Shown here in pieces: positions 44,167 through 52,844 of a stretch of DNA of 64,000 nt. Location of the stretch: positions 68,197 through 132,196 of the forward strand of contig CAZQWG010000005.1 in NCBI GenBank assembly GCA_964596985.1, in the 5' to 3' direction. Each line of letters begins with the position of its first letter. Position 1 is the first letter of the stretch. This DNA is from GCA-020345945 sp964596985. GTDB lineage: Archaea; Thermoproteota; Bathyarchaeia; RBG-16-48-13; GCA-020345945. The notes below the pieces were generated by a model. The model was not told the origin of the DNA, ran no database searches, and worked only from the letters and a program-made list of their open reading frames with translations. A program made the position numbers and the translations under genes.

Positions 44167-46032
44167 TTACGCTTTTTCTTTCCAGATGTCTTGTACGACC
44201 TCTCCTAGACCTAGTTTCTCCAGTGTTTCTGGTAGGGGTTTCCCGGTTTCGGTATCCCATCCCATGTGTTTATAGTAGTTTTCTAGCATCTTGTTCCAAT
44301 GCGGCATAATTGCTATCCCCTTTGAGGGACCGTCGATAGGTGTAGACCCGTACCTTTCTGAGGGACGGTCGTTCTCTTTTGTTATCCCACAACGGATATT
44401 ATAGGCCTTCATTAGGTTTACCGCTCGGAGACCGACGCTCTTGGCTTCTTCAGGGGTGAAGTCCCATCCAGTGATGGCTCTTACTGCCTGTGACTCAAGT
44501 TCTAGGTTCATCCTACCGTTGAACCTGCACACGCCCAAGGAATCCTCGAAGACCATCATTCCTTTCGTTAATGCAACAGATGTCGATATCTCGTCTGGGT
44601 AACCTGGCCCCTGAACCTTCTCGGGGTCCCCCGAAGGAAAGTACGAAGCGGTAGGCCCGGTTTCTAGGGTTCCCGTGTTTGATACCGTTGTATCGAACAT
44701 CTCGAACCATCTCGTTCGGTGGTCATGTCCTCTCGGCGTATTCCCTTTCAAGGTGTAGATTGCGCATTTCGCTGCTTCTCCTCCAATCTTGCGTGAGGCT
44801 CTCATCACCCCCTCTGCTAGAAGGTCTCCAATCCCTTCTCTCTTCGCGATCATGTATAGCAGCTTCCTCACAGCCTCTGCGTTCCCCCATCGCATGTTTA
44901 AGCCGTTTACGTCCTCCTTAGTGAGTAAGCCTTTTTCGTAGCACTCCATCACCCATCCTGTAACCCATCCTGCCTCGTTGTTATCGAGGCCAACCCGGTC
45001 TGTGACACCGGAGAGCATAGTTGCGGCTGATACCTCCCTCAGATCGATGACCGGCCCCCACGCCGCCAGCTGTTCGTACTCGGGCTCCTCGATAAGCATA
45101 CCCTTGTAGGGTCCATCCGGTATCCTCATCAGGGTGCTGTGTTTCAGTCGGCATGCCCAGCAGGGATTAGGCTCTGACCCCAGGTTCTCTCGTATGTACT
45201 CTTCGCTGAACTCTTTGATCTGCTTCTCTGACAGATCCCAGATGTTGGTCATGTAGTTCTTGATAGGCAGGGTTCCTCTTCCCGATTGGTGGCCTCGGTA
45301 GACCCCTCCAACTGTTCCTGTGAATTCCTTCACATTCTCATATAGTGCGTTCGAGGCTTTCCGAAGCTGGTCCTTGTCCTTGACAGGTATACCGCCTTTT
45401 CCTCTAGCAACCGCGATCGCCTTGAGCTTCTTTGATCCCATAACGGCGCCAGGACCATTATGCGATGCCGAATGCCCCCAGTCGGCGAAGACCCCGGCGA
45501 ACCTGACTAAATGCTCTCCTGCCGGCCCGATCGATACGACGCTCATCTGCCTCCTCTTTTTCCCATGCTCTTCCTTGATCTTGGTGGCTGTGTCGTAGGT
45601 ATCGGTTCCAAGCAGGTGGTTTGCCTCTTTTAGCTCAGCATGCCCCTCATCGATGTGGATGTATATCCATCTCGGTGATACGCCTTGGATGATTATCCCT
45701 GTGTATCCTTGGAATCGGAGGTAGGCCCCGAACAGCCCGTTCGCCTGTACGCTCGTACATCCCCTGGTGAGTGCCCCCTTTGTTACCAGCGAGAATGTTC
45801 CTGATCCCCCTACCGCGGTGCCTCCAAGAGGACCGCTTGCGATGATCACCCGATTCTCAGGATCAGACCACTCGACATCCGGAGGGGTCTCATCGTATAG
45901 TATCCTACTCCCGATCCCGGTTCCCCCAAGATACTTCCTAACGAATCTTTCATCGAAGATCTCATCCTCGATCTTATTTTTGCCAAGGTTAACCCTCATG
46001 TATTTGCCTGAAAAACTCCCGAAATCACTCAT
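44167..46032 (-). CDS. aor: Aldehyde ferredoxin oxidoreductase (tungsten type)
   Basis: It oxidises aldehydes to acids with ferredoxin, using tungstopterin. The 621-residue protein has the N-terminal fold (GKYMRVNLGKNKI, FVRKYLGGTGIGSRIL), DxxGxC-type elements and the substrate region near NTPRGHDHR. The 4Fe-4S site is unusual: NPCWACRLKHSTL has two Cys, then His and Ser where the third Cys is expected, while the distant fourth Cys (LGVCRF) is present. It stands alone, without a ferredoxin gene. Substrate is unknown. Confidence 0.92.
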   Translation of the reverse strand: MSDFGSFSGKYMRVNLGKNKIEDEIFDERFVRKYLGGTGIGSRILYDETPPDVEWSDPENRVIIASGPLGGTAVGGSGTFSLVTKGALTRGCTSVQANGLFGAYLRFQGYTGIIIQGVSPRWIYIHIDEGHAELKEANHLLGTDTYDTATKIKEEHGKKRRQMSVVSIGPAGEHLVRFAGVFADWGHSASHNGPGAVMGSKKLKAIAVARGKGGIPVKDKDQLRKASNALYENVKEFTGTVGGVYRGHQSGRGTLPIKNYMTNIWDLSEKQIKEFSEEYIRENLGSEPNPCWACRLKHSTLMRIPDGPYKGMLIEEPEYEQLAAWGPVIDLREVSAATMLSGVTDRVGLDNNEAGWVTGWVMECYEKGLLTKEDVNGLNMRWGNAEAVRKLLYMIAKREGIGDLLAEGVMRASRKIGGEAAKCAIYTLKGNTPRGHDHRTRWFEMFDTTVSNTGTLETGPTASYFPSGDPEKVQGPGYPDEISTSVALTKGMMVFEDSLGVCRFNGRMNLELESQAVRAITGWDFTPEEAKSVGLRAVNLMKAYNIRCGITKENDRPSERYGSTPIDGPSKGIAIMPHWNKMLENYYKHMGWDTETGKPLPETLEKLGLGEVVQDIWKEKA

Positions 46033-46177
46033 GTCTTGTCCCTCTCATCTCAATCGAACTAGAGATATGTCTTTGCCTCTCATTACTTTTAGGATTCCTG
46101 AGCATTCACCAGTCGAAAAGAGCTAAATCTACTGTCCGGTACATCAATCGGTAAGCTAACAGAGGAGGGCATTAGAG

Positions 46178-46396
46178 ATCCCTGAACCTGCGAGGGACGA
46201 TCGAAGGAGAGCCCATATCTGCTGGGATAAGAGCGATCCCGACTCCGTGACTTCTGCCCGTGAAGAGTTCTGGAAGTATAGCAAGCTTGGTTGGGTCGCG
46301 TTTGCTACACTCCCGGACGGGAAGCATGTTCAAGTCCTGTCCTTCGACCCTTCGCTTGAACGAATATCCTTCATCATGCCGATAGAGGGAGGATAG
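46178..46396 (+). CDS. Small protein or remnant lacking a standard start codon
   Basis: The frame is open from 46160 and reads HICWDKSDPDSV, then EEFWKYSKLGWVAF, then VLSFDPSLERISFIMPIEGG (short parts quoted), a compact and well-formed protein of a type I associate with small phage or archaeal proteins. The only standard in-frame start codon is GTG 46247, which would drop the first 23 residues, including the W-D-K-S-D segment. AGAGGAGGG at 46161-46169 is followed by ATC at 46178, a possible rare start. It could equally be a gene that lost its 5' end. Confidence 0.45.
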   Translation: MPEPARDDRRRAHICWDKSDPDSVTSAREEFWKYSKLGWVAFATLPDGKHVQVLSFDPSLERISFIMPIEGG

Positions 46397-46781
46397 CAAT
46401 CTTGAATATCCTGGAAGGCTCAGATCCAGACAGGCTGAGGGCAGACCCCTAGTTTTAGAGACGACTTTCGGTAAAGACGTAGATTGACATGTTTCTGCCA
46501 ATAGGATGACTGAAGCGATATTTCTCGAACTGGTAATCAGCCCTGTTTGACAGAGAACGCCTCTACAAGGCTTGAGGCATCATGGGAAATGGTCCCAGAA
46601 ATAGCAGGGATTATTCAGACGGTTTTTCTTTGACAAGATTTTGTGTAGAGTAAACGAAAGGACGGCTTTTAATGTCTGCCTCGATTTCCGGTCATTTCTA
46701 GTTATATCCGAACCGCGAGACGTTTCTGTTGGGCGCCGTAAATAGAGAGATGCTGCGCTTGCGAAGTGTGGGATGGAAAGT
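46397..46781. other. Intergenic region, no gene supported
   Basis: The region between the small frame and the CDF gene has short hairpins such as TGGGA/TCCCA near 46582 and a CTTTTAATG element near 46667, but no convincing coding frame or tRNA. Two minus-strand frames here lack ribosome sites and do not resemble proteins. Confidence 0.4.
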
Positions 46782-47663
46782 TCAGTGCTCGTCTTCTGCT
46801 TTGGGATAGTCTTCCTCTTCGAATTGGATGGTTGTGTGGTGTATGCCAAATTCCTCTTCTGACGTATTGATCAGAGTCTCTAACAATCTCCTTCTGTCTG
46901 TCCCTTTCTTTACGATCACGTGACAACTCATGACACATTTCATGGGAGTAATGCACCATACATGAAGATCGTGAATCCTCTTCACCCCCTCTAGTCCAGT
47001 CATCCGTTGCTGCAATGCGTCGATGTCGATGTGGGAAGGGACGCCTTCGAAGAGAACATTCAAAGACTCCTTGACGAGTCTTCCAGAACTGATTAAGATG
47101 AGGACGCCAATCAGCATGCTGATCAAAGAATCTGCTTGGTACCATCCGGTGAAATACATGATAAGCCCTGCGGAGATGGCGCCGAGCGATCCCAAAGTGT
47201 CTGCGAGTACGTGAAGGAACACCCCCCTGACGTTCAGATTCTCCTCCTTTGATTTCGAAAGGGTAAACGCGGAGAATCCGTTGGCTAGGAGACCCAGGAA
47301 AGAGATTCCGAGCATCTCCAGGCTCTTCACCTCTCCTGGCTGCACGAGACGTTGGAAGGCTTCGTAAAAGATGTACACCACAACCAACCACAAGAGAATC
47401 CCGTTCAATAGGCCTGCCAGGACCTCTGCTCTATAGTAGCCGTATGTTCTCCTAGAGGTTATAGGTCGCTGAGCTAGCCAAGCCGCTATGAGGGCAAATA
47501 CGAGTGCAAAACTGTCGTTCAGCATATGTATCGAATCTGTGAGTAGGGCCAGGCTGTTTGTGACGTATCCCCCAACCAGTTCGATCAGGAAAAAGACTAG
47601 GGTAATCCCGAGCGCGGTTCCAAGGTGTCTTATGCTCCTCTGCGTGTGGTCATGTTGATGCAT
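46782..47663 (-). CDS. Cation diffusion facilitator metal exporter
   Basis: CDF proteins export zinc, iron or other divalent ions in exchange for protons. The 293-residue protein has six membrane segments, with metal-site motifs NSLALLTDSIHMLND (H-x3-D) and VLADTLGSLGA (with H before), plus a His-rich start (HQHDHTQ) and a C-terminal cytosolic domain (DLHVWCITP). It is divergent from a ZIP importer, so import and export genes share a control region. Confidence 0.93.
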   Translation of the reverse strand: MHQHDHTQRSIRHLGTALGITLVFFLIELVGGYVTNSLALLTDSIHMLNDSFALVFALIAAWLAQRPITSRRTYGYYRAEVLAGLLNGILLWLVVVYIFYEAFQRLVQPGEVKSLEMLGISFLGLLANGFSAFTLSKSKEENLNVRGVFLHVLADTLGSLGAISAGLIMYFTGWYQADSLISMLIGVLILISSGRLVKESLNVLFEGVPSHIDIDALQQRMTGLEGVKRIHDLHVWCITPMKCVMSCHVIVKKGTDRRRLLETLINTSEEEFGIHHTTIQFEEEDYPKAEDEH

Positions 47664-47742
47664 CGGAACCAGCCACGGGTAGGAACATTCATTAAGGGAG
47701 GTTTTTCATGTAATAAAAATATCGAGGGGTGACCTACTCGTT

Positions 47743-48498
47743 TTGCTCTACGCGATCCTGGCTGTCTCGGTTATCAGCCTTCTATCGCTGGTCGGAGTCT
47801 TCACGCTATCTTTGAAAGAGAATACCCTCGACAGAATCCTGTTTTTTCTCCTCAGCTTTTCGGCAGGTTCAATCCTGGGCGCGGCTCTCTTTGACTTGTT
47901 GCCAGAAGCAATTGAATTGGTTGAAGAACCGGTAGTGTTCATCTACGTCACCTCAGGCTATGTCTCTTTCCTCTTCTTGGAACGGTACATCTACTGGTTC
48001 CACGGACATATACATGGACACGAATCTAAATCCGAATTGGATAGGAGGGTGTCCGTTAAGGAGTTTGTTTACCTGAACCTGGTCGGAGATGGGATACACA
48101 ACTTCCTCGATGGGATAGCGATCGGTGCTAGTTTTCTCATAAGTAGTCCCGTTGGATTTGCAACCACTACAGCCGTGTTCGCTCACGAACTTCCTCAAGA
48201 GATAGGGGACTTCGGGGTATTGATCTATGGTGGGCTCACACGCGGGAAGGCGCTGTTCTTCAACTTCGTATCCGCGCTGACCGCCTTATTCGGAGTCCTA
48301 GTATCCAACTTTTTCCTGCAAGACTTCACTGGCCCGTTGATAGCGCTCACCGCAGGGGGCTTTGTGTACCTTGCGGCATCCGAATTGATCCCAGAAATAC
48401 GGACGGAAGAGGATTTCGCAAAGTCGATAATGCAGCTCGCACTATTCGTCTTGGGAATAGTCTTCGTATTGAGCGTAGGTTTTCTCTTCCCTGAATAA
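47743..48498 (+). CDS. ZIP-family metal transporter
   Basis: ZIP proteins carry metal into the cytoplasm. The 251-residue protein has seven or eight membrane segments, with the metal-binding helices GDGIHNFLDGIAIG and FAHELPQEIGDFG and a His-rich loop (WFHGHIHGHESK) after the third segment. It starts at TTG 47743. It faces the CDF gene across an 80-base gap with AT-rich candidate promoters, and NikR lies beyond the end. Confidence 0.92.
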   Translation: MLYAILAVSVISLLSLVGVFTLSLKENTLDRILFFLLSFSAGSILGAALFDLLPEAIELVEEPVVFIYVTSGYVSFLFLERYIYWFHGHIHGHESKSELDRRVSVKEFVYLNLVGDGIHNFLDGIAIGASFLISSPVGFATTTAVFAHELPQEIGDFGVLIYGGLTRGKALFFNFVSALTALFGVLVSNFFLQDFTGPLIALTAGGFVYLAASELIPEIRTEEDFAKSIMQLALFVLGIVFVLSVGFLFPE

Positions 48499-48612
48499 TC
48501 ACAACCATTCTAGAAGTAGTAGTCCCTGAGATTCGTGTTGGATTGGTGTATGCTGGAACGCATTTCCGCACGTTGGGCTCGGTGGCGATTTTCCGCGAAT
48601 TGTAGAGACAGC

Positions 48613-49017
48613 TTAGTCTCGGCGAAGGATTCTGATTATCCCAACCTTGACTTGTTGGACCTGCTCGTTGGCTTTCATGGCGTGGACTAGTTCCCTTATG
48701 TCGTGAGTGGACCCCCTGACGACCATGACTTCCAAGCAGTTCTTTTCGTCGACGTGCGTGTGAAGAAAAGTCAAGATTAATCCCTCGTGTCTGTGTTGAA
48801 TGCTGAGCATCCTCCCGTCTTTTCCTGCTCGCCTATAGACTGTCGAGATCGTGGCAACAACTTCTCCTTCGATCTCGTCAAGGCTGCGGTATTCGGCTAA
48901 GAAGGACCTTATTGCCTGCCTTAACGCTTCAGATCGATTGGTAAAGCCTCTTTTCACAATCGATTCGTCCAAGTTCCCCAGCATTTCGTTCGGTATTGAA
49001 AGACTGATTATCGTCAA
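48613..49017 (-). CDS. nikR: Nickel-responsive regulator NikR
   Basis: NikR is a ribbon-helix-helix repressor with an ACT-like nickel domain. The 134-residue protein has the RHH (SLSIPNEMLGNLDESI, TNRSEALRQAIRSF) and the four nickel ligands, His75, His86, His88 and Cys94 (IQHRHEG, LHTHVDEKNC), matching the E. coli residues one place lower. It may govern the adjacent metal transporters. An 8-bp inverted repeat just upstream (49062-49090) is a candidate operator. Confidence 0.93.
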   Translation of the reverse strand: MTIISLSIPNEMLGNLDESIVKRGFTNRSEALRQAIRSFLAEYRSLDEIEGEVVATISTVYRRAGKDGRMLSIQHRHEGLILTFLHTHVDEKNCLEVMVVRGSTHDIRELVHAMKANEQVQQVKVGIIRILRRD

Positions 49018-49061
49018 GGTTGCTCGCCTTATTAACGAGACTATATTCCCTTAAAAATATC

Positions 49062-49090
49062 TTATTAAGAATTCTATAAAAACTTAATAA
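49062..49090. promoter_or_regulatory. Candidate NikR operator
   Basis: TTATTAAG and CTTAATAA are perfect arms with a 13-base spacer in an AT-rich region, between nikR (45 bases downstream on the minus strand) and the heavy-metal exporter gene on the plus strand. AT-rich half-sites of this kind with 11-16 base spacing are typical of NikR sites. A TAATATATTT beside it may be the plus-strand TATA box. Confidence 0.45.
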
Positions 49091-49239
49091 TATATTTGCC
49101 GTTTTGACTCTTATTGATCATGAGGTCTACCCTGCTCCTACGCTCACAGTCCAATATGCTTCTTTGGACTACGCAACAATCCGGAGGACGAGTATAGAAT
49201 GTTCAGAATACGAAGTGTAGGAGGGGCTGCTCGTAGACT

Positions 49240-50070
49240 ATGATTGCTTCCATATTTCTCGAGGCATCCAAGCTCGTTCTATTGGTCACGATCCTGATGA
49301 TCATAGTAGAGTATCTAGAGCTGAAGTATCGAGATAGGATCAGAAAGAAGATAGTTGAAAGCCCTCTCAATCAGTATTTGATCGCGTCTGCTCTCGGCGC
49401 GGTGCCAGGATGCATCGATGCTTTCCTAGTAGTCTCGCTGTATAGCCATGGTTTAGTCAGCTTTGGTGCATTGGTCTCTGTCATGCTTTCTACGGCAGGA
49501 GACGAGGCATTCGTAATGCTCCCTCTTATTCCAAGAGAAACCCTTGTAATCTTGGCTGCTTGTTTCGTTGCGGGGGTTATTGGTGGTTATTTAGCTGACA
49601 AAGTCTTGGGAATAGCAAATATTCAGACCGTTGAGTCTTGTGAGATCGAATTTCATCCGGGAGAACCAGAACTCCATCATTTCCTTAAAGATCACGTTTA
49701 CGAGCACATCTTGAAGAGACATGTACCTCGGTTATTCTTCTGGATTCTTTCCACTCTATTAGTGATTCATCTGACATTAGAACACTGGGATCTCGGTTCG
49801 TTGATAGCTACCCTTCCACGTTTTTGGCTACTCATCATTGCGGCTTTAATAGGAATAATCCCTGAATCAGGACCGCACTTAATCTTCCTTTTTCTGTACA
49901 TCGAAGGGTTGATTCCATTATCTGTCTTGTTTGTAAATACCCTGTCTCAAGACGGACATGGCTTGCTTCCACTGATCGCCCATTCGGTGAAGGATACTGT
50001 CTACGTCCAGATTTTTACAACTTCATTCTCTTTGTTTGTCGGCCTAATTCTCTACTCTATGGGACTATGA
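49240..50070 (+). CDS. Putative heavy-metal exporter, ArsP_2-like membrane protein
   Basis: The family is a multi-pass putative metal exporter. The 276-residue protein has about eight membrane segments and the typical repeats GAVPGCIDAFLVVSLYSHG with VSFGALVSVM, AGDEAFVMLPLIP, GIIPESGPHLIF and TLSQDGHGLLPLIAHS. A His-rich cytosolic loop (EFHPGEPELHHFL, VYEHILKRH) lies in the middle. It faces nikR across an intergenic region with the candidate operator, so nickel is a reasonable but unproven substrate. Confidence 0.8.
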   Translation: MIASIFLEASKLVLLVTILMIIVEYLELKYRDRIRKKIVESPLNQYLIASALGAVPGCIDAFLVVSLYSHGLVSFGALVSVMLSTAGDEAFVMLPLIPRETLVILAACFVAGVIGGYLADKVLGIANIQTVESCEIEFHPGEPELHHFLKDHVYEHILKRHVPRLFFWILSTLLVIHLTLEHWDLGSLIATLPRFWLLIIAALIGIIPESGPHLIFLFLYIEGLIPLSVLFVNTLSQDGHGLLPLIAHSVKDTVYVQIFTTSFSLFVGLILYSMGL

Positions 50071-50150
50071 TCTAGGTCTACTTCTTTGCGAAATCGATAG
50101 GTTCTTAGACTTCCCTATCGTTACGGTTGTATGCGAAGGTGAGATTCGGC

Positions 50151-51347
50151 GTGTCTTCAGTTGAGGTTTTAGAAAATATCTTCTGGGTTGGGGCTGTCGA
50201 CTGGGATATTAGACATTTTCACGGTTTTACATACTCGACTCATCGGGGAACCACATACAACTCATATCTGGTCGTCGATGAGAAGACGGCGTTGATCGAT
50301 AGCGTCTATGGCCCGTTCTCCGGGGAGATGATAGAAAGGATCAGAGAGATTACTGATCCCTCTAAGATTGACTATATTGTAGCCAATCACGTTGAAACAG
50401 ACCATTCCGGCGCTATTTCCGAGATCTTGAAGCTAGCCCCTCATGCGAGGGTTGTTGGCACGGCCCGCTGTAAAGAGGGTGTGCAGAAACACTATTTTGG
50501 AGACTGGGATTTCCAAGTTGTCAAGACTGGGAACGAAATATCGCTGGGAAAGAGAACTCTAAGTTTCATTGAGGCTCCTATGCTCCATTGGCCGGATAGT
50601 ATGTTCACCTATATAGAGAAAGATGCTCTTCTTCTACCGAATGATGCGTTTGGACAGCATTTGGCGACCTCGAAACGATTCGACGATGAAGTCGATGAGA
50701 AAACCTTGATGGACGAGGCGGCCAAGTACTACGCCAACATTCTTTGGCCACTGAGCAAACTCGTGATCAAGAAGATAGAGGAAGTCCAGAGGCTGGGGCT
50801 GAAGATCGATATGATAGCGCCAAGCCACGGAGTCATATGGCGCGCCGATCCAGCAAAGATTGTCGAGGCTTATCTTGCTTGGGCAAAGGGAGAAGCGGAA
50901 AAGCGGATTCTTGTTGTGTACGATACAATGTGGGGGAGTACGGAGAAAATGGCCAGAGCCATAATCGATGGTATCAACAGCGAAGGCATAGAGACAATGC
51001 TTCTTAGGCTCCCGTTCTCGGATCGGGGTGACATCCTGAAGGAGCTAATCGAATCCAGAGGGATTCTCGTCGGCTCCTCGACTATCAACAACAGCGTCAT
51101 ACCCACCTTGGCACCATTATTGGAAGAATTAGAGGGGCTGAAACCGGTTAACAAGATTGCCGCAGCCTTCGGCTCATACGGCTGGGGAGGCGGAGCCGTC
51201 AAGGCGATCGAAGAGAAGTTCGAAAAGGCAGGTATGACGATAGTTCAACCAGCGCTCACCATCAAATGGGTCCCTAACAAGGAAGAACTCCAAAAATGCA
51301 GGGAATTCGGAAGGGAATTTGCAGAGAAGGTGATTGAGACAAGCTAA
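50151..51347 (+). CDS. fprA: A-type flavoprotein (flavodiiron), F420H2 oxidase or NO reductase
   Basis: Flavodiiron proteins reduce oxygen or nitric oxide to water or N2O in anaerobes. From GTG 50151 the protein is 398 residues with a metallo-beta-lactamase fold carrying HVETDHSG (di-iron ligands) and LHWPDSMF, then a flavodoxin domain from about residue 250 (YDTMWGSTEKMA, SSTINNS). The start at 50151 has AAGGTGAG 7 bases upstream and family starts read VEVLENIFWVGAVDW; a TTG at 50127 is less likely. It converges on the superoxide reductase gene. Confidence 0.93.
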   Translation: MSSVEVLENIFWVGAVDWDIRHFHGFTYSTHRGTTYNSYLVVDEKTALIDSVYGPFSGEMIERIREITDPSKIDYIVANHVETDHSGAISEILKLAPHARVVGTARCKEGVQKHYFGDWDFQVVKTGNEISLGKRTLSFIEAPMLHWPDSMFTYIEKDALLLPNDAFGQHLATSKRFDDEVDEKTLMDEAAKYYANILWPLSKLVIKKIEEVQRLGLKIDMIAPSHGVIWRADPAKIVEAYLAWAKGEAEKRILVVYDTMWGSTEKMARAIIDGINSEGIETMLLRLPFSDRGDILKELIESRGILVGSSTINNSVIPTLAPLLEELEGLKPVNKIAAAFGSYGWGGGAVKAIEEKFEKAGMTIVQPALTIKWVPNKEELQKCREFGREFAEKVIETS

Positions 51348-51411
51348 AAAAAGAGAGTGGTCAGCATGCGGCTCCACTTGCTGAACTATCAAAGGTATGC
51401 ATCAGAGTATC

Positions 51412-51795
51412 TCATTGTACTGTGATTTTCTTCTCTTTTCCTTCCCACAAGCCGTGTAGGTTGCAGAATATTCTTGCCTTCAGGGTGGCGCTTTCGTTCA
51501 AGGTTACTTCTAGAGTGGCGGCATAGCCGTCGCTTAGCTCGGGAGCAAAATCGATCCTAGATACTTGTCGATCTCCAGCGTAGAGCTCTATCCACCCAAT
51601 CCAGTGTCCCAGTATGTTCGGATGTTCAACCCCATCGATCCCACCGACTTTAAGCTTCACTGTGAACGGTTCTTTGGCTTTCGTACTGCCAGGGGCTTCT
51701 ATTATGGGGACATGTTTCTTAGCCATGTCTGTCAAGTTGTTCCAGTCTTCGGGCTTGTTCAGTTCAGTCAAGTAGAAATCTTTTCCGGTGCTCAT
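51412..51795 (-). CDS. Superoxide reductase, neelaredoxin type
   Basis: It reduces superoxide to peroxide with an iron(II) centre. The 127-residue one-iron form (no desulforedoxin domain) has the ligands His28 (KKHVPII), His58 and His64 (VEHPNILGHWIGW), Cys111 and His114 (FCNLHGLW). It converges on fprA and is close to a ferritin-like gene, suggesting an oxygen-defence group. The ATG at 51795 is clear. Confidence 0.92.
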   Translation of the reverse strand: MSTGKDFYLTELNKPEDWNNLTDMAKKHVPIIEAPGSTKAKEPFTVKLKVGGIDGVEHPNILGHWIGWIELYAGDRQVSRIDFAPELSDGYAATLEVTLNESATLKARIFCNLHGLWEGKEKKITVQ

Positions 51796-51889
51796 TCTCT
51801 GATCATCTTCACATTCACTCTTTCAAGCCTCTCAGATAAGGGTTCTTTTTCGCGGTCTTTCGCCTCATCTGTTCTATAACCTTCTTAGG

Positions 51890-52060
51890 TTAGATCGATC
51901 GTTTCTCCTTTGATCTTTTTTCGAGGCTCATCCACCATTCAGGTACTCTCATGTCCTCAACTGCATCCCATGGATCAGACGGCTTTATATCCAAAACTGG
52001 TGTGCCATCGAAGGCGTCAAGACCGCAAACGGTGAGGACATGGCCTCTGACCTCGAGGAG
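51890..52060 (-). pseudogene. Remnant of TrmO/TsaA tRNA methyltransferase C-terminus
   Basis: The minus strand encodes 56 residues ending at TAA 51890, beginning LLEVRGHVLTVCGLDAFDG and continuing T-P-V-L-D-I-K-P, the conserved end of TrmO (tRNA m6t6A methyltransferase). An in-frame stop (TAG, 52061-52063) precedes it, with further stop codons and no N-terminal domain upstream. About two thirds of the gene is missing or scrambled. This is a broken copy; a working one could exist elsewhere. Confidence 0.75.
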
Positions 52061-52128
52061 CTAGCTAGGCTACTCTCCTAATCTGGTTCTTTCTAGCAAC
52101 AGAGCTTTTTCTTGTTTGAGGTTCAGAG

Positions 52129-52707
52129 TCAGCCGCCTTCAAAGATCGGTTTCTGCCATTCGTCCCACCAGCTCTGCTTATCCGTTAGATAATCGTAGGC
52201 TTCTTGAAGTAGAATGTAGTGTTGGTTTTCTTGTTTCATGATAAAACGTAGTGCTTCCCTTCCTTGAGGGGCTTCGAGCTCCTCTAACGCCTCTTTGTAC
52301 ATGTCGTAGAAATATTTCTCGGTCTTCATTCCGACCTCGAGGACGCCCAGATCTGCCTCCACGTTGCTACCCGCCTTCTTGACAATATCTGAAGGACTCT
52401 GCCAGTCATACTTGACGCCTGCTTTTTGCATCTCTTTCTCGGACGCGAACGGGTCTGAGAGGCTGATTTCGATCTTCTCTTTGAGAGCCGTCTGGTGGTC
52501 GATCCACCCCTTTCCTTCTTCTAATGAAGCTATCTCCACCAGCAGGAGTCTGAGATGTTTTATCTCTTCTTCCCCCAGGTAGGTGAACATCTCCTTCCCT
52601 TTTGGGTCGCGAGTTATTTGCATGGCTTGCTGGAAGAACTGGTAGCCTAGGCGCTCGTTCTCGGCAGCCGTTCTTAAAATGAGTAAGGGGTTATCTGAGC
52701 CATTCAT
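52129..52707 (-). CDS. Ferritin-like di-iron protein (rubrerythrin fold)
   Basis: The 192-residue protein has four long helices with two ExxH di-iron motifs: ENERLGYQFF and EEEIKHLRLL in the first half, KTEKYFYDMY and KQENQHYILL in the second. There is no rubredoxin domain. It probably reduces peroxide or stores iron beside superoxide reductase and flavodiiron protein. The ATG at 52707 is preferred; a TTG 12 codons upstream is possible. Confidence 0.88.
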   Translation of the reverse strand: MNGSDNPLLILRTAAENERLGYQFFQQAMQITRDPKGKEMFTYLGEEEIKHLRLLLVEIASLEEGKGWIDHQTALKEKIEISLSDPFASEKEMQKAGVKYDWQSPSDIVKKAGSNVEADLGVLEVGMKTEKYFYDMYKEALEELEAPQGREALRFIMKQENQHYILLQEAYDYLTDKQSWWDEWQKPIFEGG

Positions 52708-52844
52708 CTTCTTACGCCCACTTCTCCTCTTATGGGGGATCAAGTCGTGGTTGTGACGGATTACTTTCTTATGTCTTTTGTCAGGAAATCGACGGCGGAA
52801 GCGGATGCTATCTCGTTTGGGGAATAGTATACGTCCTCAATATT

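Noticed and set aside
46172..46501. A 109-residue minus-strand frame
   Set aside because: The plus strand in the same place encodes a far more protein-like sequence, and the minus frame has no recognisable pattern or ribosome site.
46580..46849. An 89-residue minus-strand frame overlapping the end of the CDF gene
   Set aside because: Low-complexity composition, overlap with a real gene and no ribosome site.
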